Below, piece by piece: positions 43,807 through 51,981 of a stretch of 64,000 nucleotides of DNA (position 1 is the first letter of the stretch; each line of letters starts with the position of its first letter). This DNA is from Paenibacillus rhizovicinus (GTDB taxonomy: Bacteria > Bacillota > Bacilli > Paenibacillales > Paenibacillaceae): assembly GCF_010365285.1 (NCBI RefSeq), contig NZ_CP048286.1, positions 2,494,501 through 2,558,500 on the forward strand. Reading direction: 5' to 3'. Below the pieces are notes generated by a model. The model had not been told where the DNA came from and did no database searches. It saw only the letters and a list, made by a program, of their open reading frames with translations. A program made the position numbers and the translations under genes.

Positions 43807-44787
43807 ATGGATTTCACGAGATTAGGCCAAACTGGCCTGGAAGTATCCAGACTCTGCCTGGGCTGCATGAGCTACGGCCTTTCGGCAAGAGGATCGCATC
43901 CGTGGACGCTGGACGAGGAACGGAGCCGGCCCTTCATCCGCAAAGCGCTGGAGCTCGGCATCAACTTCTTCGATACGGCCAACGTCTATTCGGACGGCAC
44001 GAGCGAGGAAATCGTCGGCCGCGCCCTTAAGGATTTCGCCCGCCGTGAGGACGTCGTGATCGCGACCAAGGTTCACGGCCGCATGCGCCCCGGCCCGAAC
44101 GGAGCCGGCTTGTCGCGCAAAGCGATCCTGAGCGAAGTGGACGACAGTCTGCAGCGGCTCGGCACGGACTATATCGATCTCTATCAGATCCACCGCTGGG
44201 ACCCGCATACGCCGATCGAAGAAACGATGGAGGCGCTGCACGATGTCGTCAAATCCGGCAAAGCCCGCTATATCGGCGCCTCCTCCATGTATGCCTGGCA
44301 GTTCCTGAAGGCGCAGTACACGGCGGAGAAGAACGGCTGGACCAAATTCGTGAGCATGCAAAATCACTTGAATCTGTTGTACCGCGAAGAAGAGCGGGAA
44401 ATGCTCCCGCTATGCGCGGATACCGGCGTCGGCGTCATTCCGTGGAGCCCCTTGGCCCGCGGCCGCTTGACGCGCAGCTGGGACGAAATCAGCGAACGGT
44501 CGGAGACCGATGCGTTCGGCAAGACGCTGTATACCTCCGCCGTCGACGCGGACCGCGCGATCGTCGAACGCGTCGGCCGCATCGCGAATGCGAGAGGCGT
44601 CTCGCAGGCCCAAGTCGCGCTGGCTTGGGTGCTGAACAAGTCCACGGTCACCGCGCCGATCATCGGAGCCACGAAGCCCGTCCACTTGGACGATGCGAAC
44701 GCGGCGCTGTCGCTTGCGCTGACCGCCGATGAGATCCGCGAGCTGGAAGAGCTGTACGTGCCCCATCCGATATTGGGCTTCCAATAG
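43807..44787 (+). CDS. Aldo/keto reductase
   Basis: The start is ATG 43807, chosen because AGAGGAGGAATCGAA precedes it; the product has 326 residues. The catalytic tetrad is complete: Asp and Tyr in FFDTANVYSDG, Lys in VVIATKVHG and His in DLYQIHRWDP. The NADPH-binding end reads APIIGATKPVHLDDANAALSLALT. MRPGPNGAGLSRKAI matches the AKR11/12-like bacterial group. It would reduce aldehydes or ketones with NADPH; the substrate is unknown. Single gene. Confidence 0.93.
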   Translation: MDFTRLGQTGLEVSRLCLGCMSYGLSARGSHPWTLDEERSRPFIRKALELGINFFDTANVYSDGTSEEIVGRALKDFARREDVVIATKVHGRMRPGPNGAGLSRKAILSEVDDSLQRLGTDYIDLYQIHRWDPHTPIEETMEALHDVVKSGKARYIGASSMYAWQFLKAQYTAEKNGWTKFVSMQNHLNLLYREEEREMLPLCADTGVGVIPWSPLARGRLTRSWDEISERSETDAFGKTLYTSAVDADRAIVERVGRIANARGVSQAQVALAWVLNKSTVTAPIIGATKPVHLDDANAALSLALTADEIRELEELYVPHPILGFQ

Positions 44788-44819
44788 CGCAGGTGCTGGG
44801 ATTGTTGGAAAGATTTTGA

Positions 44820-44882
44820 GCGAGCTTGGAGCTTGGGGCTTGGAACTAGAGCTGGAGCTAGAGCTGGAGCTGGAGCTTGAGC
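44820..44882. repeat. GAGCTN hexanucleotide microsatellite
   Basis: A run of GAGCTT, GAGCTG and GAGCTA hexamers follows the aldo/keto reductase gene, cleanest from 44845 to 44882. It is non-coding and a probable slippage hot spot. Confidence 0.75.
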
Positions 44883-44946
44883 GTCGTTGCCGCGCGCCCA
44901 TCTCGCACGCGTCGTTATAACGTCGAGGTAGTTCGGCGAATACATG

Positions 44947-44994
44947 GTACACGACATGCTCCGGTTTCACCGGTTTTCCAAGCATGTCGTGTAC
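44947..44994. repeat. Dispersed hairpin-repeat element, third copy
   Basis: GTACACGACATGCT (44947-44960) pairs perfectly over 14 bp with AGCATGTCGTGTAC (44981-44994). The 39 bases 44956-44994 match the elements at 7062-7100 and 7112-7150, including the loop CCGGTTTCACCGGTTTTCC. Confidence 0.8.
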
Positions 44995-45046
44995 TGGGTA
45001 CACTTCATGCTCATGCCCAAGCTGTCGAGACTTTATCAGCAGCCCG

Positions 45047-45077
45047 AAGGCGGCCCCGCATCTGCGGAGGCCGCCTT
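45047..45077. terminator. Terminator of the acetolactate synthase gene
   Basis: AAGGCGGCC (45047-45055) pairs with GGCCGCCTT (45069-45077), extended inside by CCGC/GCGG. It lies 44 bp beyond the minus-strand stop. Confidence 0.75.
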
Positions 45078-45120
45078 TATCACATTTCCAACGCCCCGCC
45101 ATCCGGATGCGGCAAACGAT

Positions 45121-46890
45121 TCAATCCTCGAAATCCCCCATGATCATCTGATCCAGCGTCGTTCCGCCGAGCACCATGGGATACACGTTCTCGTTCATCG
45201 GCACTTTGAACTCGACAAGCACCGGCGCATTCGTATCGAGCGCTTCCTGCCACGCCCGCCGGGCTTCGGCTTTCGTGGACGCGCTCAGCCCCTTGATGCC
45301 GTAAGCTTCGGCAAGCTTAACGAAATTCGGGCTTCCGGCCAGGTCGATCTGGCTGTAGCGCCGTTCGTACATCAGCTCCTGCTGCTGCTTCACCATGCCA
45401 AGCACCTGATTGTTGATGACGACGATTTTGACCGGAATGTTATGAACGGCGCAGACGGCCATTTCTTGCGCGCACATCTGCATGCCGCCGTCGCCGTTGA
45501 TCGAGACGACGAGCCGATCCGGATTGCCGAGCTGCGCTCCGATCGCAGAAGGGAACCCGAAGCCCATCGTGCCCATTCCGCCCGAGGTAATCAGCGAACG
45601 CGGATGGTTGAACTTGTAGAACTGCGCGGCCCACATCTGGTGCTGGCCGACGTCCGTCGTGACGATCGCCTCGCCCTTCGTCGTCTCATGGATCATTTCG
45701 ATGACGAACTGCGGCTTGAGCTCCGTCTCGGAGTCTTGATAGCGCAGCGGGTAGTCGGCTTTGTAGCGCTGCAGCTCCCGGAGCCACGCCCCGTCCCGCT
45801 GCGACGGCTTTGCGATCTGCAGGGCATACCCTAACACATCCTTGATATCGCCAATGCAAGCGATGTCCGTCCGCACGTTCTTGCCGATCTCCGCCGGATC
45901 GATATCGATATGCGCGATTCGTTTCGCCTTCGGGGCGAAGCCGTCCAGCTTCATCGTTACCCGGTCGTCGAACCGCGAGCCGATCGAGATCAGCAGGTCG
46001 GCGTTCTGAATCGCCTTGTTCGCGGCATACGCGCCATGATGGCCCGGCATGCCCAGCCACAGCTCGTGGCTGCTGGCGAATCCGCCCAATCCGAGCAACG
46101 TGGTCGCCACGGGAATCCGCGTCCGCTCCGCGAAAGCCATCATCTCCGGCGCGGCATTGGCGTAGACGATGCCGCCTCCGGCGATGATGACCGGCCGCTC
46201 GGACTCGGCGATGGCAGCGAGCAATTCGTCGATCTCGGCCGGCTCGATCTCCGGCGCCGCCCGGTAACCGCGCAGCCGAAGCTCGGCTTCCTCAGGCTGG
46301 AACAACATGCGGTGATTCGAGACGTCCTTCGGAATATCGATCAGCACCGGACCTTTCCGGCCGCTGCCCGCAAGGTGGAAGGCCTCGCGAACGATCCGCG
46401 GCAGATCGCGCACGTCGCGGACCAAGTAGCCGTGCTTGGTGATCGGCATCGTCATGCTCACGATGTCCGCCTCTTGAAACGCATCGGTACCCATGACGTT
46501 CGTCGGCACGTTGGCGGTAATGACGACCAGCGGCACGGAATCCATATAAGCGGTGGCGATACCGGTCACCAGGTTGGTCGCTCCGGGCCCGGAAGTCGCG
46601 ATGCATACGCCGGTCTTCCCCGTCGATCTGGCATATCCGTCCGCCGCATGGACAGCCCCTTGCTCATGCCGGGTCAGCAGATGCTTGAACGCCGGATTGC
46701 CGGTCATCGCATCATAGATATAGAGCGCGTTCCCGCCCGGGTAGCCGAATACGCAGTCCACGTCCTCTGCCAGCAGGCAGCGCAGCAGCGCCTCGGAACC
46801 GGTTATCCAATTCTCCCCTTCCGGTTCTTGCTGCCCGATTTGCGAAGCCGTCGTAGTCGAAGCGCCACTATTTGCATGTACATGTTCCAT
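45121..46890 (-). CDS. ilvB: Acetolactate synthase, large (catalytic) subunit, FAD-dependent type
   Basis: 589 residues from ATG 46890, with GGAGGAG upstream. It joins two pyruvates, or pyruvate and 2-oxobutyrate, in the first common step of valine, leucine and isoleucine synthesis. The N-terminal PYR domain has VFGYPGGNALYIYDAM and the catalytic Glu in TRHEQGAVHAADGYARSTGK. GSRFDDRVTMK is the FAD-associated motif found in biosynthetic enzymes and absent from catabolic AlsS. The TPP/Mg site is SINGDGGMQMCAQEM and VINNQVLGMVKQQQEL. No ilvN regulatory subunit, ilvC or leu genes follow; a terminator ends the unit. Expression is governed by two tandem T-boxes. Confidence 0.95.
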   Translation of the reverse strand: MEHVHANSGASTTTASQIGQQEPEGENWITGSEALLRCLLAEDVDCVFGYPGGNALYIYDAMTGNPAFKHLLTRHEQGAVHAADGYARSTGKTGVCIATSGPGATNLVTGIATAYMDSVPLVVITANVPTNVMGTDAFQEADIVSMTMPITKHGYLVRDVRDLPRIVREAFHLAGSGRKGPVLIDIPKDVSNHRMLFQPEEAELRLRGYRAAPEIEPAEIDELLAAIAESERPVIIAGGGIVYANAAPEMMAFAERTRIPVATTLLGLGGFASSHELWLGMPGHHGAYAANKAIQNADLLISIGSRFDDRVTMKLDGFAPKAKRIAHIDIDPAEIGKNVRTDIACIGDIKDVLGYALQIAKPSQRDGAWLRELQRYKADYPLRYQDSETELKPQFVIEMIHETTKGEAIVTTDVGQHQMWAAQFYKFNHPRSLITSGGMGTMGFGFPSAIGAQLGNPDRLVVSINGDGGMQMCAQEMAVCAVHNIPVKIVVINNQVLGMVKQQQELMYERRYSQIDLAGSPNFVKLAEAYGIKGLSASTKAEARRAWQEALDTNAPVLVEFKVPMNENVYPMVLGGTTLDQMIMGDFED

Positions 46891-46906
46891 TTCTAACTCC
46901 TCCTCG

Positions 46907-47250
46907 AAAAAATAAATAACCCCTTTCCTCCAAAGGCACAGACAGCAGCTGCCTAGCCTAGGGACGAAAGGGGTCAATCTCTTCGCGGTACCACCCTGAT
47001 TCGCCGAAATCTCGCGATTCCGGCCTCATGAGGCAGAGCTCGCGCCCTGCCTGCCGCACGATAACGTGTGCCACTCCGTTTAAGCCTACTGGCCGGAACC
47101 GCCGACTGGGCCAAAATGCCCCAGCCGCCGGGTTCGGTTTTCGATCATCCGCTCCGAGACGACATCATGCAGCGGCTTAAGGCGGAGGTTTCAGCTTTCC
47201 CCCCGCTCTCTGGGCATAAGGACCGTTTGCATTTCATTCTCTTCCTCGCG
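46907..47250 (-). promoter_or_regulatory. T-box riboswitch 1 (next to ilvB)
   Basis: On the minus strand the conserved T-box sequence GGGTGGTACCGCG is at 46984-46996. A terminator hairpin follows, with ACCCCTTTC pairing to GAAAGGGGT (46919-46974) and a T-rich run (46907-46918). Upstream lies stem I, with AGAGAG, the GCTGAAACC apical-side segment and ATGATGTCGTCTCGGAGC. The best specifier candidate is GUC (valine) within 47160-47166, read from position only. Uncharged tRNA would favour antitermination and ilvB expression. Confidence 0.9.
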
Positions 47251-47296
47251 TTTATCCGTTATATTCGATGGAATCGTTCATGGGACGATGATTAGC

Positions 47297-47612
47297 CCAA
47301 AAACCCCTTCCGTTCCAAGGCGCAGACAGCAGCTGTCTGACCTAGGGACGAAAGGGGTTGAAATTTTCGCGGTACCACCCTGATTTGCCGAAATCTCGCG
47401 ATGCCGGCCTCATGAGGCAAGGTTCGACCCTGCCTGCCGCACGATAACGTGTGCCACTCCGTTTGAACCTACGGGCCGGAATCGCTGGACGCGCATCCGA
47501 CATTCGATTAACCGCTCCGAGACGACATCATGCATGGCTTACGGCGAAGGTTTCAGCTTTCCCCCCGCTCTCTGAACATAAGGACCGTTTGCATTTTATT
47601 CTCTTCATCGCG
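47297..47612 (-). promoter_or_regulatory. T-box riboswitch 2 (distal, tandem copy)
   Basis: A second full T-box about 360 bases upstream of the first. It has GGGTGGTACCGCG at 47368-47380, the terminator AACCCCTT with AAGGGGTT (47302-47359) and T5 (47299-47303), and the same stem I pieces. ATGATGTCGTCTCGGAGC is identical to copy 1, so both should read the same tRNA. Both copies keep their own terminator, so transcription must pass two checks in series. Confidence 0.9.
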
Positions 47613-47626
47613 TTTGAATTTGGTTC

Positions 47627-47655
47627 ATCTTAGCATACCCTTCCGCGCTTTTCAA
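47627..47655 (-). promoter_or_regulatory. Promoter of the tandem T-box-ilvB unit
   Basis: On the minus strand: TTGAAA (47650-47655), 17 bases, TAAGAT (47627-47632). It gives a leader of about 730 nt holding both T-boxes. Confidence 0.65.
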
Positions 47656-47984
47656 TCCGTATTTTGCAAACGTTCCGTCAGACGGGCGGACCGCTCTCTT
47701 ACCTGAAGCCAATCGGAAGCGCGGCGGACGAGCTCGTTGTTCGCATGCAAATCACAGGGCTGATTAATCAAAATAATCGGTATACGCGCAAGGGCGAACG
47801 TCCCCGGACGCCAGGTTGCAATCATGCAAATACGAAGCGGTGACATCCCGAATCGCATTGCCCCAATCGATGCCGAAATGCAGCCTCCAGCCGCCTTATT
47901 GAAATTTTCTTGAAGCCTTTACTGATTTTCCATGGTTCGCCTCGCTAGAAACTGTTGGTATAATACGAAGAGAAGGAGTGAGCC
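47656..47984. other. Intergenic region upstream of the acyl-CoA dehydrogenase-like gene
   Basis: A minus-strand frame (47858-47652) encodes 68 residues ending in a charged helical tail (NNELVRRASDWLQVRERSARL...). It has no ribosome binding site and overlaps the ilvB promoter, so it may be the remnant of a lost gene. GAGAAGGAGTGAGCC at the right end is the ribosome binding site of the next gene. Confidence 0.35.
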
Positions 47985-49148
47985 ATGATGAGCCGATTCA
48001 TTGATTGCTATATTCGGAACGACGAGGAGAAGAACAGGGCCGAGCTCGCGGAGCGGCTGGCTGTCCGGTTCGGGGAGAGAGCGCCCCGGCATGATCGCGA
48101 AGGTTCGTTTCCCTTTGATAATTTCGCCGATTTGCGTGAAGCCGGATATTTGAAACTGACGGTTCCGCGGGCGTTCGGCGGAGACGAAATTTCACTGTAC
48201 GAGTTCGTCATGCTGCAGGAGCGGCTGGCCTACGGAGACGGCTCGACCGCGCTTGCCGTCGGCTGGCATCTCGGCCAGGTGATGCATCTCCGCACGACCG
48301 GGAAATGGCCGGCGGACACGTTCGCCGAGCTGTGCCGTTCCATCGTAACGGACGGCACGATGATCAATACCTTCGCCAGCGAAGCCGCTTCCGGCAGCCC
48401 GAGCCGCGGCGGCCGGCCGGAGACGACCGCGGTTCCCGTGGAAGGCGGCTGGCGGATTACCGGACGCAAAACGTTCAGCACGCTTTCGCCGATCCTCGAC
48501 CGTTTCGTCGTGTCCGCTTACCTGCCGGACGAAGACTGCACGGCGGATTTTCTCGTCCATCGCTCGGACCGGGTAACGATCGTCGAAACATGGGATACGC
48601 TCGGCATGCGGGCGACGGGCAGCCATGACGTCGTGCTCGACGGCGCTTTTGCCGCGACAGACAAACGGCTCACGGGCAAAGGCATCGATGACGGAGGCGG
48701 CTGGATGCTGCATATTCCGGCTTGTTATATGGGCATCGCCCTTGCCGCGCGCGACTATGCCTTGGCATTCGCCCGCTCCTATCGTCCCAATTCCTTGGAT
48801 AAACCGATTGCGGCCCTCCCGTCCGTTCAACAGTCCATCGGCGAGATGGAAATCGAGCTTCGCACCGCGCGCACGCTGCTCTACGCGGCGGCCGATCGGT
48901 GGGACAAGGAACCTGCCGAACGGACCAAGATGAAACCCGAGCTCGGCTTGGCGAAATACGCGGTCACGAATAACGCTCTACGCGTCGTGGACTTGGCGAT
49001 GCGCATCGTCGGCGGCACCAGCCTATCGCGCAGCAATCCGCTGGAACGTTACTACCGGGATGTCCGCGCGGGCTTGCATAACCCGCCGATGGACAGCTCG
49101 GTCATCCAGACGCTGGCCGCTGCCGCGCTTGGCGAGATTGCGCCTTAA
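47985..49148 (+). CDS. Acyl-CoA dehydrogenase-family flavoprotein
   Basis: A 387-residue enzyme starting after AAGGAGTGAGCC. The N-terminal helical domain includes LREAGYLKLTVPRAFGGDEISLYEFVMLQERLAYGDGS. The middle beta domain has WRITGRKTFSTLSPILDRFVVSAY and VVETWDTLGMRATGSHDVVLDG (with I for the first V in the sequence). The C-terminal four-helix domain ends IVGGTSLSRSNPLERYYRDVRAGLHNPPMDS. The FAD-dependent fold is clear. The usual catalytic Glu of fatty-acyl-CoA dehydrogenases is not obvious in the short C-terminal part, so a DszC-like monooxygenase or a non-acyl substrate is possible. Single gene with its own terminator. Confidence 0.88.
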   Translation: MMSRFIDCYIRNDEEKNRAELAERLAVRFGERAPRHDREGSFPFDNFADLREAGYLKLTVPRAFGGDEISLYEFVMLQERLAYGDGSTALAVGWHLGQVMHLRTTGKWPADTFAELCRSIVTDGTMINTFASEAASGSPSRGGRPETTAVPVEGGWRITGRKTFSTLSPILDRFVVSAYLPDEDCTADFLVHRSDRVTIVETWDTLGMRATGSHDVVLDGAFAATDKRLTGKGIDDGGGWMLHIPACYMGIALAARDYALAFARSYRPNSLDKPIAALPSVQQSIGEMEIELRTARTLLYAAADRWDKEPAERTKMKPELGLAKYAVTNNALRVVDLAMRIVGGTSLSRSNPLERYYRDVRAGLHNPPMDSSVIQTLAAAALGEIAP

Positions 49149-49219
49149 GCTTCGCAGAACGCGGCGCGGCCGCGAAGCGGTCGCGTCGAAGCCGGCTGCG
49201 TCCACGGCGGCAAACAAAA

Positions 49220-49242
49220 AAGGCGGATCGGGGATCCGCCTT
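49220..49242. terminator. Bidirectional terminator
   Basis: AAGGCGGATC (49220-49229) pairs with GATCCGCCTT (49233-49242), with an A-run on the left. It lies between convergent genes. Confidence 0.8.
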
Positions 49243-49333
49243 CATGCTCATTATCCAGCCCATTATCAGCTCATTAACAGCTCGCTTATTATCCACCTCA
49301 TAGACGAACTAGCTGGCTCCCGTCCGCACGCCA

Positions 49334-50044
49334 TCAGAACAAATCGTGCTGCACCCGCTGCGGCGCATTCACGTCCCCTTTAAGGAAATACTCGTACCGG
49401 CCGAACCGGGACAGCGCCTCCTTGTCGGACAACCAGACCCATTCGTCGATTTCGGTCTGGCAGCGGTGGGCGCGGAAGGCGGCGAGCTTCGCCTCGTTAT
49501 AGGCTTGCACGTCAACCTTGATTACGTCCTTCCGGGTATGACCGTACCGTTCCGGACGCTCCATCGCGTCGCCGAACGTAATGAAGTACAGCGCTCCCCT
49601 GGTTGCAGACCGCCGGAATGCGGCCGTCGTCACTTTGCCGATCGCGCAGTGATCCGGGTGTCCCCCGTACAATTCATGGAACGTCAGCACGACGTCCGGA
49701 TCGATCTCGCGGATCAAATCTTCAATTCGTCTCGTCAGCAATTCCTCGTCTTCGAATTCGACCGTCTTGTCGCGAATATCGAAGAACATCAAATTGCCGA
49801 TGCCGAGGTGGTCGCAAGCTTCCCGCAGCTCCAGCTCGCGGGCGGGGGCGATCGTTTCACGATTCAGGTACGGCGGGTTCCCCATCCGGCGGCCCATTTC
49901 GCCGCGCGTTGCGCTGACCAGCGTCATCTCGACGCCCTCGGCGGCATACTTGGCGAACGTGCCGCCGCAAATAAACGTCTCGTCGTCGGGATGGGCGAAT
50001 ACCGCAAGCAGCTTGCGCTTCGGCGCTTGTTCGTTCTTATTCAT
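49334..50044 (-). CDS. bshB2: PIG-L/LmbE-family zinc deacetylase (BshB2-like), pair 1
   Basis: A 236-residue cytosolic deacetylase. The zinc motif AHPDDE is at about residues 18-23 and the third ligand is in GGHPDHCAIGKV near 128. RGEMGRRMGNP is the family's substrate-loop segment. BshB enzymes remove acetyl from GlcNAc-malate in bacillithiol synthesis. The gene overlaps the upstream yojF by four bases (ATGA), the arrangement known from Bacillus yojF-bshB2. A second, diverged pair lies 6 kb away at 55934-56958, so one may have another substrate or partner. Confidence 0.88.
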   Translation of the reverse strand: MNKNEQAPKRKLLAVFAHPDDETFICGGTFAKYAAEGVEMTLVSATRGEMGRRMGNPPYLNRETIAPARELELREACDHLGIGNLMFFDIRDKTVEFEDEELLTRRIEDLIREIDPDVVLTFHELYGGHPDHCAIGKVTTAAFRRSATRGALYFITFGDAMERPERYGHTRKDVIKVDVQAYNEAKLAAFRAHRCQTEIDEWVWLSDKEALSRFGRYEYFLKGDVNAPQRVQHDLF

Positions 50045-50352
50045 TCCGGAAACGGCTCCCTTCCTAGATGCAGCGCGACGTTCATGCGCCCTTTGTCGTC
50101 ATAGCCTGCCAGCAGCAGGCGGCCGTGCTCGTCCACTTCATAATGCGTGAGTGCTTCCATGCGCAGCCAGCCATGCCCGTCGAAACGAAGCGCGGCGCGG
50201 AAGGAGCCTTCCCCCGCGATAAAAGCCTGCGTTACCTGCACTTTGAAATTGCGGACGAATACGAAGGAGGTCGCCTCGCTGTGAATATAGGCCTCCGATC
50301 CGACGAATTTCCGGAGCTCGGCCTCCGCTTCCATTCTGGTTATTGGGATCAT
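50041..50352 (-). CDS. yojF: YojF-family protein (DUF1806), pair 1
   Basis: 103 residues from ATG 50352; the frame extends upstream but without family sequence. RMEAEAELRKFVGSEAYIHSEAT, then ...MEALTHYEVDEHGRLLLAGYDDKGRMNVALHLGREPFPE matches the DUF1806 pattern. It is a small soluble protein of unknown biochemical role, always found next to BshB2-like deacetylases, with which it is translationally coupled here. It probably assists bacillithiol synthesis or recycling. Confidence 0.85.
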   Translation of the reverse strand: MIPITRMEAEAELRKFVGSEAYIHSEATSFVFVRNFKVQVTQAFIAGEGSFRAALRFDGHGWLRMEALTHYEVDEHGRLLLAGYDDKGRMNVALHLGREPFPE

Positions 50353-50536
50353 GAATTCCGATCTCATTTCTATATGGATTTTAATTTCCAGCCTATTGTA
50401 GCACGGAAACAGGGTTTGTTCGACGGCTGTCGCAGGCCGAATAAGCCGATAATCATCGACCCTGCAGCATGGTGCACCGATTGTCGGATGCATGCTCGCG
50501 TTTCCTGTTATTTTATTGATGAAGGAGGTCATGCTT

Positions 50537-51415
50537 GTGGATTTGCTAGCGAATATGAACGGCGCGATGAAGTACGTGGAGGACAACCTCGCGGGCGAAA
50601 TCGATTTCAAAGAAGCCGCAAGGCGGGCGCTCTGCTCCGAATACCATTTCAAACGGATGTTTTCCTTCCTTGCGGGCGTGCCGCTGTCGGAACACATCCG
50701 CCGCAGGCGGCTTACGCTTGCCGCGCTGGAGCTGCAAGCGAGCGGCGGCAAAGTCATCGACGTCGCGCTCAAATACGGCTACGCTTCGTCGGATGCGTTC
50801 ACGCGCGCCTTCCAGCAGCTGCACGGCGTAACGCCATCCGAAGCGCGTACCGGCGGCCATTCGCTCAAAGCCTATCCGCCGATGACCTTCCGATTAGCCA
50901 TTCAAGGAGGACGCGAAATGAATTATCGTCTGGAAGAGAAAGAAGCTTTTCGCATTATCGGCATGAAGAAGAGAGTCCCCATCGTGTTCAACGGCGTCAA
51001 TCCGGAGATTGCCGCCATGTGGGCAAGCTTGAACGAGGCATCGATCAAAGAGTTGAAATCGCTGTCGAACATTGATCCCGCCGGAATCATCAGCGCGTCC
51101 ACGAACTTCTCCGAGGGCCGGATGGAAGAACGCGGCGAGCTCGACCACTACATCGGCGCGGCATCGACCCTGGATTGTCCGGACCCCGACCGGCTGGCGC
51201 AGCTCGAAGTGCCCGCTTCGACGTGGGCGGTCTTCACGGCCGTCGGCCCGTTCCCCGAAACGCTGCAGCAAGTATGGGGAAGCATCTATGCCGAATGGTT
51301 CCCTTCGTCCGGTTATGAACAACGGGAAGGCCCGGAAATCCTCTGGAATGCGGATAAGGATACGAGCTCTCCGACGTTCAGAAGCGAAATCTGGATTCCG
51401 GTCCAGAAGATGTAG
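50537..51415 (+). CDS. AraC-family regulator with GyrI-like effector domain
   Basis: 292 residues. The GTG at 50537 is taken as start because AAGGAGG lies eight bases before it; an ATG six bases upstream is too close to that site. The AraC DNA-binding domain is N-terminal (about 1-105: [64 protein letters not shown]). The GyrI/SOUL-like small-molecule-binding domain is C-terminal (about 135-292, ending EIWIPVQKM). This is the Rob/BmrR-like layout for sensing hydrophobic compounds. The gene is divergent from the first yojF-bshB2 pair, which could be a target. Confidence 0.9.
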   Translation: MDLLANMNGAMKYVEDNLAGEIDFKEAARRALCSEYHFKRMFSFLAGVPLSEHIRRRRLTLAALELQASGGKVIDVALKYGYASSDAFTRAFQQLHGVTPSEARTGGHSLKAYPPMTFRLAIQGGREMNYRLEEKEAFRIIGMKKRVPIVFNGVNPEIAAMWASLNEASIKELKSLSNIDPAGIISASTNFSEGRMEERGELDHYIGAASTLDCPDPDRLAQLEVPASTWAVFTAVGPFPETLQQVWGSIYAEWFPSSGYEQREGPEILWNADKDTSSPTFRSEIWIPVQKM

Positions 51416-51424
51416 TCACTGTTC

Positions 51425-51817
51425 TTATTTCTTCTCGCGCTTGCGGCCCGCCTTCTCGATGTTCTCCGCGACGCGGTATTCCAAGATCTGGCGGATGAGC
51501 GCATACGGCAAAGGCTTGCCGATCGGGAATTGTACGGCCCCTTTCGATGCTTTATAGCCCGTCAAGGCTTCCTTGAAAGCAACGATGCCGCTCGGAGTCG
51601 GGTAGAAGCCGATATGGTTCTTGTAAGCGGCGAAGTAGACCAGATTGCCATGCAGCATAAAAGCGGGCATTTGGTACGCGATCTTCTCCTGCGCCCCCGG
51701 CGCCGCCTCGTGGATGAGCTGTCTTAGCGTTTGCAGCTCCGCCTGCACCTCGGGCGGGAAAGCCGAGATATAGTCGTCGATCGACGCGATGGCCGTTGGG
51801 TTATCTTGTTCTTTCAT
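51425..51817 (-). CDS. DUF1801 (YdhG-like) protein
   Basis: A 130-residue soluble protein with SIDDYISAFPPEVQAELQTLRQLIHEAAPGAQEKIAYQMPAFMLHG at the N-terminus and FYPTPSGIVAFKEALTGYKASKGAVQFPIGKPLP, the signature of DUF1801. Some members were reported as iron-binding chaperones, but the function is not settled. AAAGGAGCAGCC precedes the ATG. It converges with the AraC gene, with only nine bases between the stops. The C-terminus is strongly basic (EKAGRKREKK). Confidence 0.9.
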   Translation of the reverse strand: MKEQDNPTAIASIDDYISAFPPEVQAELQTLRQLIHEAAPGAQEKIAYQMPAFMLHGNLVYFAAYKNHIGFYPTPSGIVAFKEALTGYKASKGAVQFPIGKPLPYALIRQILEYRVAENIEKAGRKREKK

Positions 51818-51893
51818 GGCTGCTCCTTTCGTACGTCCGCCGGAATGGGTGATAACGGGCGGTTCTTGCCCCTATTGTATCAAAAGAAGCAGC

Positions 51894-51932
51894 AAAACGG
51901 CGAAACGGGACTATCTCCCGCTTCGCCGTTTT
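51894..51932. terminator. Bidirectional terminator
   Basis: AAAACGGCGAA plus CGGGA (51894-51910) pair with TCCCG plus TTCGCCGTTTT (51916-51932). It lies 50 bp past the end of the GH4 gene. Confidence 0.85.
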
Positions 51933-51981
51933 CGTCTGCGCGAATTAGTGTTGCAGTTATCTTCGGACAGGCCGAGAGGAG

